64,000 nt of DNA from JACCXG01 sp963836735. GTDB lineage: Bacteria > Acidobacteriota > Vicinamibacteria > Vicinamibacterales > 2-12-FULL-66-21. The stretch covers positions 186,001 to 250,000 of the forward strand of contig CAWIKP010000037.1 in NCBI GenBank assembly GCA_963836735.1. Reading direction: 5' to 3'. Made by a program: the position numbers and the translations under genes. The notes beneath the pieces were generated by a model. It saw only the letters and a list, made by a program, of their open reading frames with translations. It did no database searches and was not told the origin of the DNA. Below, in pieces: positions 9,251 to 19,784 of this stretch; positions within the stretch are counted from its first letter, which is position 1; every line of letters begins with the position of its first letter.

Positions 9251-10899
9251 ATGCGTAATTCTCGATTCCTCCCGGTCGCGCTGCTGGCGGTCGTGTACTG
9301 TCGGCGCTGGTCGGTGGCTTCTATGGCAGCGTGTTCGCCCGGCAGGACGAGGTCACGCAACAGTATCGCGTCTTCACGGCGGCGCTGGCGGCAATCGATC
9401 GCGAGTATGTCGAGGAAGTTCCCTCCGATCGTCTCGTCTACGGTGGCATCGAGGGCATGCTGAAGACGCTCGATCCCCATTCGAGCTTCTTCGATCCCCG
9501 CCAATACGCCCAGATGCGCGAGCGTCAGGAAGGCAAGTACTACGGGCTTGGCATCCAGATCCAGCCGATCGACGGCGACATCACGGTGATGTCGATCTTC
9601 GAAGGATCCCCGGCCTTCAAGAAGGGATTGCGCCGGGGCGACGTGATCGCCCGCATCGAGAGCAAGGACACCTCCGGCAAATCGACGATGCTCGATGCGA
9701 AGGGGATGTCGAGCGAGGACGCGGTCAAGCTGTTGAAGGGGCCGAAGGGAACCTCGGTCAACATCTCCATCAAGCGGCGCGGCTACGACCAGTTGATCGA
9801 TCTGCAGGTCATGCGCGACGAGGTGAACATCGTCAGCGTGCGCGGCTTCTTCATGATCGACGGCGAGACCGGCTATCTCAAGCTCGGTGAGTTCACCGAG
9901 ACCTCCAACCACGAGGTCGGCGCGGCGCTCGAGCAGCTGGGCACGAGGGGGATGAAGCGGCTGGTCCTGGATCTCCGCGACAATCCCGGCGGCGCGCTCG
10001 ATCAGGCGATCGCGATCTCCAATCGATTCCTGCGTGTCGGCGACATGGTCGTCTTCACCAAGGGCCGCTCGCGCAACGCGGATCAGGAGTACCGCGCGAC
10101 CGAGCCGAGCGACTACACGCGCCTGCCGATGGTGGTGATGGTCAACCGGAACAGCGCGAGCGCCTCGGAAATCGTCAGCGGCGCGCTGCAGGATCACGAT
10201 CGCGCTCTGGTGGTCGGCGAAACGACCTTCGGGAAGGCGCTGGTGCAGTCGGTCTACCGGATCAGCGAGAACGCCGGCCTGGCGCTGACGACCGGGCGCT
10301 ACTACACGCCGAGCGGTCGCCTGATTCAGCGGCCGTGGGATGGCACGTTCGACGAATACCTCACCTACACGCTGCGCGACCAGAAGGGCGAGCGGCAGCA
10401 CTCCAGCGCGGAACTGAAATACACGGACGCCGGGCGCAAGGTCTATAGCGGCGGAGGCATCGAGCCCGACAAGTTCATGGCCGGGCCGGTCGAGGGCTTC
10501 GCGCCGACGAAGTTCGGCCGCCAGATTTGGGGCAGCGGACAGTTCCAGCGCTTCGCCGACGCGTACATGGCCGAAGGCGACACCCGCTTCACCGCCGCCA
10601 ACAAGAGCAAGAAGCGCATCTCGAAGGGCTTCACCGTGACCGACGAGATGCTCCAGGACTTCCGGACGCAGCTCACGACCCAGAAGATCACGTTCGACGA
10701 AGAGGCCTTCAAGACCGACCTGCACTTCATCAAGGCCTTGGTGCACTACGAGATCGATCTGGCCCTCTTTGGCGTGGAAGAGGCTCGCAGGAACCTGATC
10801 TTGCAAGACCCGCAGGCGAAGTTCGCGCTGGCGCAGTTCGGGGAAGCGCAGCGCCTGACCGAGTTGGCCCGGAACACGCCGCGTGGCGGCGGCCGGTAA
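9251..10899 (+). CDS. C-terminal processing (tail-specific) protease, S41 family
   Basis: Exported serine protease with a PDZ domain, of the CtpA/Prc type, which degrades or trims proteins from their C-terminus in the periplasm. An N-terminal hydrophobic segment (F-L-P-V-A-L-L-A-V-V, then L-S-A-L-V-G-G-F-Y-G) acts as signal or anchor and contains the only frame break, near 9296. The PDZ domain spans about residues 90-180 (Y-G-L-G-I-Q-I-Q, G-S-P-A-F-K-K-G-L-R-R-G-D). The S41 core shows D-L-R-D-N-P-G-G, catalytic serine in N-R-N-S-A-S-A-S-E and catalytic lysine in T-T-F-G-K-A-L-V-Q. A further ~150-residue C-terminal region follows the core. About 549 residues in all. Substrate unknown. Confidence 0.85.
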
Positions 10900-10951
10900 A
10901 GGATCGAAATAGGGCATTTGGCCGCTACATTTTGGGGAGGACTTTGAGCTT

Positions 10952-10969
10952 GCCCCTAGGTATAGGGGC
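10952..10969 (+). terminator. hairpin after the S41 protease gene
   Basis: GCCCCTA - GGTA - TAGGGGC, a perfect 7-bp stem with a four-base loop, followed by TTGTTAG. The T-run is weak, but the position 53 bp after the stop codon suits an intrinsic terminator. Confidence 0.55.
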
Positions 10970-11094
10970 TTGTTAGACTGACCGCCGTTCGTGCCCCAAG
11001 GGGCCATCCCGCTCGTGGGATGGAGGGGTTTCGCCGGAACGGTCCTTGTCACTCGTCTCGACTCGACAATCAGATTACCGTTTTGAAGCGTCCC

Positions 11095-11152
11095 AGCCGC
11101 TTCCGCATCCGATGCGTCCGCATCCGGAGTGTGAGGCGGCTTTTTCATTTTT
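11095..11152 (+). terminator. strong terminator hairpin in the smc leader
   Basis: AGCCGC (11095-11100) pairs with GCGGCT (11136-11141). The inner part extends the stem (TCCG with CGGA; ATGC with GCAT) and the hairpin is followed by TTTTTCATTTTTT. It ends only about 22 bp before the smc ATG. A larger alternative pairing, GTCCCAGCC (11090-11098) with GGCTGGGGGAC (11154-11164), would cover the smc Shine-Dalgarno. The 10970-11094 stretch also holds a second perfect hairpin, CCATCCC - GCTCGT - GGGATGG at 11004-11023. Either a small RNA ends here or smc is controlled by attenuation. Confidence 0.7.
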
Positions 11153-11173
11153 TGGCTGGGGGACCTGAACGTC

Positions 11174-14100
11174 ATGCGACTGCACCGCCTGGAGATTGCC
11201 GGCTTCAAGAGCTTTCCCGATCGATCCGAGCTGACATTCGATACCGGGGTCACCGCGATCGTTGGTCCGAACGGGTGCGGGAAGAGCAACGTCGTGGACG
11301 CGCTCACGTGGGTGCTCGGCGAACAGAGCGCGAAGAGCCTTCGCGGCGATCGCATGGAGGACGTGATTTTCGGCGGCAGCGACGCCCGGAAACCGACGGC
11401 CGCCGCCGAAGTTCGCCTCAAGCTCAGTGGTGTCGCGGCGCGCGGTCCTGGACAGGCCGGCGGCAACGGCCACAAGACCAATGGCAACGGTCGGAATGGC
11501 AACGGCCACAACGGGAAGGGCCACAACGGGAACGGCCACGGACACGTCCAGGCTGTAGTGGCCCAGGCCGACGCCCAGATCACTTCCGACGGCATTCTCG
11601 CGTCGTCTGCAGTGGCACTGCTCGAAGACGAGACTCCGCTCATCGTCCGCGACGTGGAGTTGATGCGCCGGCTGTATCGATCCGGTGAGAGCGAATACCT
11701 GATCGATGGCGAGATCTGCCGGCTGAAGGACGTCCAGGACCTGTTGATGGACGCGGGCGTCGGGGTCAAGGGCTACGCCGTCATCGAGCAGGGAAAGATC
11801 GGTCAGATCCTCAGTGCCCGACCCACCGATCGCCGCCAGCTGATCGAAGAGGCGGCTGGCGTCACCAAGTACAAGAGCCGCCGGCGGGCTGCCGAGCTGA
11901 AACTCGAAGCCGCGCAGCAGAACCTGACCCGCGTCGACGACATCGTGTTCGAAGTGGAGAAGCAGCGCGGAGCGCTGAAGCGGCAGGCCGCGAAAGCCCG
12001 GCGCTACCGGCGGCTGCGCGAGGAACTGCGCCGCTGGGAGAAGGTGCAGTTCACCGAGCGGTACCGCACGCTCGGCGTCGCCATCGAGTCGGCACGCACG
12101 AAGCTGACGCAGGCGCGCGAGCGGGAAGCGGGCGCGGGCGCTCATCTCGCCGAAGTCGAGGCTGCGGCCGAAGCGCTTCGGCTCGAGCTGACCCAGGCGG
12201 ATGCGGCTGAGACCGAAGCGCGGGAACTGGCTCATGCCCGCGAGCTCGCCATCGGCCGGCTGCAGCAGCAGGTCACCTTCGATCGACATCAGGTCGAGAC
12301 GCTCGGCGTGACCGCCGCGGAAATCGAAACCGAGGTCGCGGCGCTGGACGCACGGCGTGAACCGGCGAGGCTCGAGCTCGAAGACCGCCGGCAGGCGTCC
12401 GAGCGAGCGGTTACCGAGCGCGAGCAGGCAGCCGCCGATCTGGCGGCGGAGGAGAACACCTACGGCGATCTTCAGACCCGGATCGAGGGGCTCGAAGGGG
12501 ACGTCGAGGCCGCACGAAGTGAAGTCTTTGCCGCCGTGAATGCGGCAACCGCGCTGCGCCATGCGGTGGAACACGCCGGGGCCGCCCGCAGCCGCATCGG
12601 CGAGCAGATTGGAAAGCTCGAGGTCGAGGCGGGCGACCTGCGGATCGAAGGCGGAGAAAGCCGCGCAGGAGCGTTCGGCCGCGGAGGCTGGTCTTGCCCG
12701 CGCCCAGGAAGCGATGGAGGCGCTGCGCCTGGAGCGTGCCGCCCGCGAATCGGAGCTCGCAACCGCCCGTGCCAGCCGCGATTCGCTGACCCGCGACTTC
12801 CGCGGGGCAGAGCACGAGGTCGCCGGCATCGCCGCCCGTCTGCGATCGCTCGAAGAACTGGACGCCGCCCGCGCGGAGTACGGCGACGGTGCGCGTGTCG
12901 TGCTGGCGGAGTCGAACGGCGACGTCGGCCAGATGGGTTCCGTCGCTGACTACCTCGAGGTGCGCGCCGGCTCGGAGCGCGCCGTCGAAGCCTGTCTCGG
13001 TGATCTGCTCCAGCATGTCGTCGTGCGCACGCACGAAGCAGCGGCCGCGGGGCTTCGCTTTGCGTCAGATCGGAACGCCGGTCGGGTCGGGTTCCTGGTG
13101 GCGGAGGCAGTGCCGGACCTTGCCCCGCTCTCGGCTGTCGACGTTCCCGGCGTGATCCCCGTGCTTCAGCTCGTTCAAGTGACGGGCCCGGCAGAAGCGG
13201 CGATTGTCGCCAGCCTCGGTACCGCCTGGATCGCCGAGACCGTCGAACTGGCCAGGACCGCGGCCAGCGTGCTGAACGGACCGGTCGCGACCGGCGAGGG
13301 CATCGTTTATCGCGGACCCCACCAGGTCGAAGGCGGAACGCGCGCGGAATCGCGGGGCATTCTCGCGACCAAACGCGAGATCAAGGAGCTGCGTGAACGC
13401 CTCGACGTGAACCGCGCCGGAGTCGATCGCCTGCGCGAGGAGATCGCCGTGCTCGACGTCGCGGTCGCGGCGGCGGAGTCGGCGATTGCTTCCCTCCAGG
13501 AAGCCCTCCATCACCAGGAGAAGGACATCGTCGCCTTCCAGCTGCAGGCGAGAGCGTCACTCGAGACGGTGGACCGGCTCAATCGCAAGCAGGAACAGAT
13601 TGCCGTCGAGCGCCGGACCGCGGAAGAGGAGCTGCGCGCGCAGCAGGCACGCCAGGAAGAAGCCCAGGCGTCGATTCTGCGGATCGAGGAGGAACAGCGA
13701 GGGGCTGACGAACGCCTGAACCACGCCCAGCGGCGGCTGTTCGAGGCCCGGGAGGCGATGCAGGCGCAGGCCCGGCAGACCGCTGAGGCGAAGGCCGCGC
13801 ACGCCGCCCTGACCGAGCGCGCGTCGGCGCTGCTGGCTGAAATCAAGCGCCTGGAGGATGCGGGGCGTGAGCTCGAGGCCCGGCTCGCCGCGAGCCGCGA
13901 CGAGCTCCGCCGTGCCGAGACGCGCCGGGAGCAGCTGCGCGAGGCGATCGTGGCCGCCGAAGCCGCCCTCGACGCCGACGTCAAAGCCTTCGAGGCGCTC
14001 CGCGAGAGCGTGCGCACCGCCGAGGAACGCTGCCTGGCGCTGCGCTCCACGTTCAGCGAGCACGAGGGCCGCATCAAGGATGCGCGCCGGGCACTCGAGA

Positions 14101-15008
14101 GCGTCCGCGCCGAGGCCGCCCAGCTCGATGTCGCGCGCGCCACCGCCGAGGCCGATCTGTCGCACCTCGCGGCATCCTGCACCGAGACCGTGCAGGCGAC
14201 CCTCGATGAAGTGGCCGCGGAAGTGGAGCAGCTCGAGCGCGACGGACTGCTGACGAGCCCACGGCCCGTGGACGATGGGCCGGAGCCGTCGGAGCTCGAG
14301 GGAGACGGCGACGCGCCGGCGGGAGTCGAAGCCGCCGAGCCGGCGAAGTCCGAGCAGGCACGACCCATGACCGCCGACGAGATGGTCCTCGACCTGCGCA
14401 CGAAGATCGATCGCATGGGACCGGTCAACATGATGGCGATCGATCAGTTCGACGACCTCGAGACCCGCCACTCGTTCCTCACGACGCAGCGCAAGGATCT
14501 GATCGATGCAATCGCCGCGACCAGCGACGCGATCAAGAAAATCGACAAGACCACGCGCGAGCGATTCACCGAAGCGTTCACCGTCATCAACCAGAACTTC
14601 GAGGGCACCTTCCGCACGCTCTTCGGCGGCGGCCGCGCCGGCCTGGTCCTGCTCGATGAGAGCGACGCGCTGGAGAGCGGCATCGACATCATCGCGCAGC
14701 CGCCGGGCAAGCGGCTGCAGAGCGTCCAGCTGCTGTCGGGTGGCGAGAAGGCGCTGACCGCGATGGCCCTCATGTTCGCCATCTTCCAGTACCGGCCGAG
14801 CCCGTTCTGCCTGCTCGACGAAATCGACGCTCCGCTCGACGACGCCAACATCGGCCGCTTCGTCGAGATGCTCCAGGGGATGCAGGACTTCACCCAGTTC
14901 ATCCTCATCACTCACAACCGCAAGACGATGGAGATCGCCGACCGCTTGTGGGGCGTGACGATGGAGGAGCCGGGGGTGTCGAAGCTCATTTCGGTTCAGC
15001 TGAACTAA
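11174..15008 (+). CDS. smc: chromosome segregation protein SMC
   Basis: Condensin-type ATPase that compacts and segregates the chromosome, about 1,277 residues. The N-terminal head has G-F-K-S-F-P-D-R and Walker A G-P-N-G-C-G-K-S-N. Long coiled-coil arms flank a hinge (G-S-V-A-D-Y-L-E-V to about G-I-V-Y-R-G-P). The C-terminal head has the signature L-L-S-G-G-E-K-A-L-T-A and Walker B F-C-L-L-D-E-I-D-A-P-L-D-D. One frame break near 12650 lies in the first arm. Odd feature: between the first head strand region and the conserved R-R-L-Y-R-S-G-E-S-E-Y-L-I there is an insertion of roughly 60 residues (about 90-150) rich in Gly, Asn and His (repeats of N-G-H-N-G). scpA and scpB are not in the window. 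Confidence 0.92.
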
Positions 15009-15009
15009 C

Positions 15010-15213
15010 GGGTTCCGGGTTCCGGGTTCAGGGTTCCGGGTGCCGGGTTCAAGGTTCGGGGCGGTTCGGGGTTCGGGGTTCGCGGTTCCGGGTGCTGTTC
15101 AGGATTCTGAGCCTGCAGCCGATAGTGGGAACGGAACCCGGAACCGAGAACCCCGAACCGAACCCTGAACCTTGAACCGAACCCGGCACCCGGAACCCCG
15201 GAACCCGGAACCT
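15010..15213. repeat. arm-array hairpin element, GGTTC family (copy 1)
   Basis: Begins two bases after the smc stop. The left arm (about 15010-15094) is a degenerate array of GGGTTCCG/GGGTTCAGG words. After a loop of about 40 bp the right arm (about 15133-15213) is the complement, CCCGGAACC/GAACCCTG. The arms can form a long imperfect hairpin. A second copy of the same family lies at 48335-48523. No gene fits here. Confidence 0.8.
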
Positions 15214-15271
15214 TCACCCCGCGTGAATCTCTCCAAATCCTCCCGGTACCACCGCGCCAGACGCCGAGCGG

Positions 15272-16360
15272 ATGCCGCGGCCATCGCTTGCAGCCGCGGC
15301 GCTGTTGTCGGCGCTGTTGCTCACCGGCGCTTCCATCGCCCTTCGCGCTGCCGTCGATGGCTGGCCTGCAGCCTATGCGGCGGTCCTCTGCCTCCTCGCC
15401 GGCGTTGTCTTCCTTCCGTTCGGCTGGTACCGGGGCTATCGCCTCGAGCGTCAGTACCAGCTCTCCGAGGTACGCGCGCGGAGCTGGCTGGCCGGCCGAT
15501 TCAAGGCGGCGGTGGTGGCCATGGCGATTGCGGTGCCCCTTGCGGAGCTCGTTTACCGGGCGATGCGCTGGCCGGTGTGGTGGCTGATCGCGGCGGTTGC
15601 GTGTGCCGCGGCGATGACGCTCCTGACCGTTGCCGGTCCGGTTCTGCTCCTGCCGCTGTTGGACGGGTCGCGGCCGCTCGAGCGAGACGTCCTGCGTCAC
15701 CGGCTGGAGCGCCTCTCGAAGCGTGCCGGCATCCCGGTGTTGGGCGTGCACCAATTCCCGCTGGGCGAACGCACGCGCCGCGCCAGCGCGGCGCTGGTTG
15801 GCGCGGGGACCACTCGACGGATCCTGCTGTCCGACACGCTCCTCGCCAACTACTCGGACGACGAGATTGAGGTGATGATGGCGCACGAGCTGGGGCATCA
15901 CGTGCACCGCCACGTGCTCAAGGCGAGCGTCGTCGAAACGATCCTGCTGCTGGCCGGCTTTCGTCTGGCAGCCGCGGCGCTGGACGCGTCCTGGCGCTGG
16001 CTGGGACTGGCCTCACCGGCCGACCCCGCGGGCATGCCCCTGGTAGTGCTGACGGTGGGAGGTGTGCTGGTGGCCGCGACTCCGCTGGTGAACGCGTGGT
16101 CGCGCGCGCACGAGCGCAGGGCCGATCGGTTCGCGCTCGAAACCGCGTCGGAGCCCGCCGCCTTCATCCAGGCGGTGCGCCGGATGTCGGCGCAGAACCT
16201 CGCGGAAGACCGGCCCTCGAGCGCGGCATTCCTGTTCTTTCACACGCATCCCACGGCCGAGGAACGGATCGCATTCGCGCGAGATGTGCTGGCGGCGCGA
16301 GAAGCGCGGACATCCGTCCGTGCGACAGGCGCGGAGCTGACGATCACGGTGGCTGTTTAA
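15272..16360 (+). CDS. M48-family zinc metallopeptidase, membrane-bound
   Basis: Intact 362-residue integral membrane protease of the Ste24/HtpX clan. Several N-terminal membrane helices precede the zinc site H-E-L-G-H-H (about residue 210), which lies next to further hydrophobic segments. The third ligand region is probably the R-A-H-E-R-R-A-D-R-F-A-L stretch downstream. Near the C-terminus F-F-H-T-H-P-T-A-E-E-R-I is typical of the CAAX protease-like branch. Such enzymes usually take part in membrane-protein quality control. The ATG at 15272 follows the hairpin element without an obvious Shine-Dalgarno. It converges on the cupredoxin gene with 9 bp between them. Confidence 0.85.
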   Translation: MPRPSLAAAALLSALLLTGASIALRAAVDGWPAAYAAVLCLLAGVVFLPFGWYRGYRLERQYQLSEVRARSWLAGRFKAAVVAMAIAVPLAELVYRAMRWPVWWLIAAVACAAAMTLLTVAGPVLLLPLLDGSRPLERDVLRHRLERLSKRAGIPVLGVHQFPLGERTRRASAALVGAGTTRRILLSDTLLANYSDDEIEVMMAHELGHHVHRHVLKASVVETILLLAGFRLAAAALDASWRWLGLASPADPAGMPLVVLTVGGVLVAATPLVNAWSRAHERRADRFALETASEPAAFIQAVRRMSAQNLAEDRPSSAAFLFFHTHPTAEERIAFARDVLAAREARTSVRATGAELTITVAV

Positions 16361-16369
16361 CCCGGCCGA

Positions 16370-16717
16370 TCAATGCACGACCAGCGTGCCCTTCATGTCG
16401 CGGCAGCGCTCGTCCTGCTTCAGATTGCAGTAGAACTCGAAGGTGCCGGGCTGATCGGCCCGGAACTCGAAGGTGACGGTCTGACCCGCGCCCGCACGCT
16501 TGGCGATGCGATACCGCTCGTTGTTGAAGCTGTGCGGCATGTCGGCGGCGGTAAAGGTGATCTTGACGAGATCGTCCTTGTTGACTTCGATTCGGGCAGG
16601 GGAGTAGCGGTGGTCCTGCCCGGTAATCGTGAATTCCCGGGTCTGGCCCTGGTCGCGGGCCGAAAGGCCGACGAACGAAACGGCCGCAGCGGCGAAGATG
16701 GCGAGCGGACGATTCAT
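16370..16717 (-). CDS. periplasmic cupredoxin-domain protein
   Basis: A 115-residue exported protein: signal peptide to about residue 20, then a single beta-sandwich domain. It reads E-F-T-I-T-G-Q-D-H-R-Y-S-P-A-R-I-E-V-N-K-D-D, the usual start of plastocyanin-like domains. Candidate copper ligands are His in M-P-H-S-F, Cys in F-Y-C and Met in D-M-K-G-T-L. Oddity: the usual C-x(2-4)-H-x(2-4)-M loop reads C-N-L-K-Q-D-E-R-C-R-D-M, so a second cysteine stands where a histidine is expected. The site may be CuA-like, altered or structural. GGGAGG lies just upstream of the ATG. Probably an electron carrier or copper binder. Confidence 0.75.
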   Translation of the reverse strand: MNRPLAIFAAAAVSFVGLSARDQGQTREFTITGQDHRYSPARIEVNKDDLVKITFTAADMPHSFNNERYRIAKRAGAGQTVTFEFRADQPGTFEFYCNLKQDERCRDMKGTLVVH

Positions 16718-16793
16718 GATGCGGCCTCCCTCTGGGTTTTTCGGCAGCGGTGCCGGATTCCGACACTACCCCTGCTTCACCTTAGGACGGTTC

Positions 16794-16822
16794 GGCTGGC
16801 CGATTGGTTGGCCGGGCCAGCC
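16794..16822 (-). terminator. possible hairpin downstream of pnp
   Basis: Arms GGCTGGCC and GGCCAGCC around a 13-base loop, 30 bp past the probable pnp end. There is no T-run, so this is a weak candidate for the end of the pnp transcript. The rest of 16718-16851 shows nothing else recognisable. Confidence 0.3.
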
Positions 16823-16851
16823 GGCGGCCAATTTGTGGCCGTTTCTGCGGG

Positions 16852-19202
16852 CTATTCCTCGCCGCGCGGCCCCGGTCCGGCCGTCTCAGCCACGTCGGCC
16901 CGGTTGCCGTCCGGCTGCTCGGCACGCTCGGGACGGTGCCCGCGTCTCGGGGCGGCGGTCTGAACCGGGACTCCGGCCTCTGTCGCCACGGTCGCCGCGG
17001 TCGCGGTCTCCCCGGTAACCGCCACGGCCGCCCTCAGGGCGGCCGCCTTCACGGCGCGGGGCGGTCACCGCCCTCGGCGCGGTGGCCACCGCCCTCGCTC
17101 GACGGCGGCACGCCTCCCTCGGGCGGATCGATCAAGGCCTTCCGGCTCAATCGGATCTTGCCCGACGGGTCGATGTTGATCACCTTGACCATCACCTGCT
17201 CGCCTTCCTTGAGCTCGTCGCGGACGTCCTTCACGCGGTAATGGGCGATCTCCGAGACGTGGAGCAGGCCGTCGAGTCCGGGGAGAATCTCGACGAAGGC
17301 GCCGAAATCCGTAATCCGCTGGACCTTGCCCATGTAGGTCTTGTTGAGCTCCGGCGTGGCGGTCAGTTCCTGGATGATGCCGATGGCCTTCTGCGCCGAG
17401 GCCTCGTCGGCCGACGCCACGTTCACGCGGCCATCGTCTTCGACGTCGATCTTCACGCCGGTGCGCTCGATGATGCTGCGGATCATCTTGCCGCCCGGTC
17501 CGATGACGTCGCGGATCTTGTCGACTGGGATGCGGATCGTCACGATGCGCGGCGCGTGAGCCGAGACATTGTCGCGGGCCACGCTCAGCGTCTGCTGCAT
17601 CTTGTCGAGGATGAACAGCCGTCCGGTGCGCGCCTGCTCGAGCGCCGTGCGCATGATGTCCATGGTGATGCCGGACACCTTGATGTCCATCTGGAGCGCG
17701 GTGATGCCGTCGGCCGATCCGGCGACCTTGAAGTCCATGTCGCCATAATGGTCCTCGGCGCCCGCGATGTCGGTCAGGACCGCGTACTTGCCGGTCGACT
17801 CGTCCATGATCAGGCCCATCGCCACGCCGGCCACCGGCGCGCGCAGCGGGACGCCGGCATCGAACATCGCGAGCGAGCCGCCGCATACCGACGCCATCGA
17901 CGAGGAACCGTTCGACTCGAGGATGTCGGAGACCACGCGGATGGTGTAGGGGAACTTGTCTTCGCCGGGAATCATCGCCGCGAGCGCGCGCTCGGCGAGA
18001 GCGCCATGGCCAATCTCGCGGCGGCCGGGCCCACGCAGGAACTGCACCTCACCGACCGAGAACGGCGGGAAGTTGTAGTGGAGCATGAAGCGCTTCCACG
18101 TCTCGCCGTCCACCGTTTCGACCTTCTGCTGATCCTCGGCGGTGCCGAGCGTGGCGGTGACGAGCGCCTGGGTCTCACCGCGCTGGAACACCGAGGAGCC
18201 GTGGGTCCGGGGGAGGATGCCGACTTCGATCGCGATGGGCCGGATTTCGTCGAAGGCGCGCCCGTCGAGCCGCTTGCCGCGCTGCAGCGCCTCGTCGCGC
18301 ATCACCTTTTCCTTCAGCTCCTTGAAGATTGCCTTCGCATCGCTGCGGCGTTCCACCTCGCCGTCCGGGATGCTGGCCACGAGATCTGCGAGGACCTGAT
18401 CGACCGTGCCGTAGTTCTCGAGCTTGTCCTTGATCCGCATCGCCTCGGCCAGCGGCAGATACACCTTCTCCTCGACCTCGCGATAGAAGTCGTGAGCGAT
18501 CTGCTTGGGCTGGATCTCGGTCTTCTTCTTGCCGGCGTCGCGCGCCAGCGCGTCGATGGCGGAGACGATGTCGCGGATCGCCGCATGGGCGCGTTCGAAG
18601 GCCTGAACGATCTCTTCCTCGGAGACTTCCTTTGCGCCGGCTTCGACCATCATGATCGCGTCTTTGGTTCCCGCGACAATCAGGTCGAGGCGCGACTGCC
18701 GGCGCTGCTCGTAACTCGGGTTGATGATGTATTGCCCGTCGACCAGGCCGACGCGCACGCCGGCGATCGTCTTCGTGAAGGGAATGCCCGACAGCGCCAG
18801 CGCGGCGGAAGCGCCGGTAATCGCCAGCACGTCCGAGTCGTTCTCCGAGTCAGCGGACAGGAGCAGCGAGATGATCTGCGTCTCGTGGCGCCATCCGTAG
18901 GGGAACAGCGGCCGGATCGGCCGATCGATGAGCCGGCTCGTCAGGACTTCCTTCTCGCTGGGCTTGCCCTCGCGCTTGAAGAAGCCGCCGGGAATCCGTC
19001 CCGAGGCGTAGGTGTATTCGCGGTAGTCGACGGTCAGGGGCAGGAAATCGATGCCTTCCCGCGCCGCCGCCGCGGCGCACGCCGTCACCAGGACCATCGT
19101 ATCGCCCGCGCGGACGACAACGGCGCCGTCGGCCTGTTTCGCAAGGCGGCCGGTCTCAATCGAAATACTGTGCGTGCCGACCGAAATAGTTCGTGTGTGC
19201 AT
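16852..19202 (-). CDS. pnp: polyribonucleotide nucleotidyltransferase (PNPase)
   Basis: Phosphorolytic 3'-5' exoribonuclease of mRNA decay. Two RNase PH domains frame a helical linker: the first with R-E-G-I-D-F-L-P-L-T-V-D-Y-R-E-Y-T-Y-A-S-G-R-I-P, the second with R-T-H-G-S-S-V-F-Q-R-G-E-T-Q-A. A KH domain (V-I-G-P-G-G-K-M-I-R-S-I) and an S1 domain (G-A-F-V-E-I-L-P-G-L-D-G-L-L-H) follow. The start M-H-T-R-T-I at 19202 fits the family. The first frame stops at 17049, but an Arg/Gly/Asp-rich tail (R-G-D-R-D-R-G-D-R-G) follows directly in the next frame and, after another shift near 16960, ends G-P-R-G-E-E at 16852. I include this disordered tail. Last gene of the long translation cluster, after rpsO. 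Confidence 0.9.
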
Positions 19203-19365
19203 GTGCTTTCTTGTCCGTCTGTGAGCTGCGCCAGCTTCCCTGTGTGTGTGCGTGCGAACGCGGCGAAGGTTGCGCCGGCGTCCCCGGCTATGAGCCATGT
19301 CGACCCGGACCCGTGGCGCACGCCGGAAGATGGCGTCGCAGCGGTCCGGGCCGGAGAGAGAGTTT

Positions 19366-19636
19366 CTACTTGCGGATTCCGAGCCGGCGGAATCAATTCG
19401 GCGTACCGCTCCGTGTCTTTCCCCTTGAGGTAGTCGAGGAGACGCCGACGCTGCCCAACGAGCTTCAGCAGCCCGCGGCGCGAATGATGGTCCTTTGCGT
19501 GAGTCTTGAAGTGTTCCGTCAGGTAGCTGATGCGCTCGCTGAGGAGGGCCACCTGCACTTCCGGGGAGCCGGTATCGGCGTCGTGCGTTCGATAGTTTCC
19601 GATGATGTCGGTCTTGCGATCTTTACTGAATGCCAC
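19366..19636 (-). CDS. rpsO: 30S ribosomal protein S15
   Basis: Binds 16S rRNA in the small-subunit platform; 89 residues. The sequence follows the family closely (S-K-D-R-K-T-D-I-I, D-T-G-S-P-E-V-Q-V-A-L-L-S-E-R-I, H-H-S-R-R-G-L-L-K-L-V-G-Q-R-R-R-L-L-D-Y-L). Near 19390 one extra C throws the reading frame out; without it the protein ends normally as I-P-R-L-G-I-R-K at 19366. This is the clearest proof that frame breaks in this window are base errors. The 148-bp gap upstream, after truB, holds a hairpin-like stretch at about 19738-19762 (AAGGGG ... CCCCTT on the minus strand) and probably the S15 leader. rpsO precedes pnp, as in many bacteria. Confidence 0.93.
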
Positions 19637-19784
19637 GTGTCAGCCTCCACGCACGGCCCAGAAGCGGCACCGCGCGCTCGTCAGAGCCCGCGGCCGGAGG
19701 CGCCACGCGCCGCCGCACCAGACCGCCGTAGTAAAGGGGCGTGTCTCCCTGTCCCCTTGTTTCAAATTCAACGGACTCAATATT

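Noticed and set aside
9238..11769. 843-residue open frame on the minus strand opposite the S41 protease and smc
   Set aside because: It is the complement of two well-recognised genes, has no family motif and is rich in Arg/Pro/Leu as expected for antisense of GC-rich coding DNA.
15010..15213. GGTTC array considered as telomere-like or tandem satellite DNA
   Set aside because: The second half is the inverted complement of the first, and a matching element exists at 48335; the hairpin design explains it better.
17082..19433. 783-residue plus-strand open frame opposite pnp
   Set aside because: Shadow of pnp and rpsO; its His/Asp/Arg-rich text has no domain.
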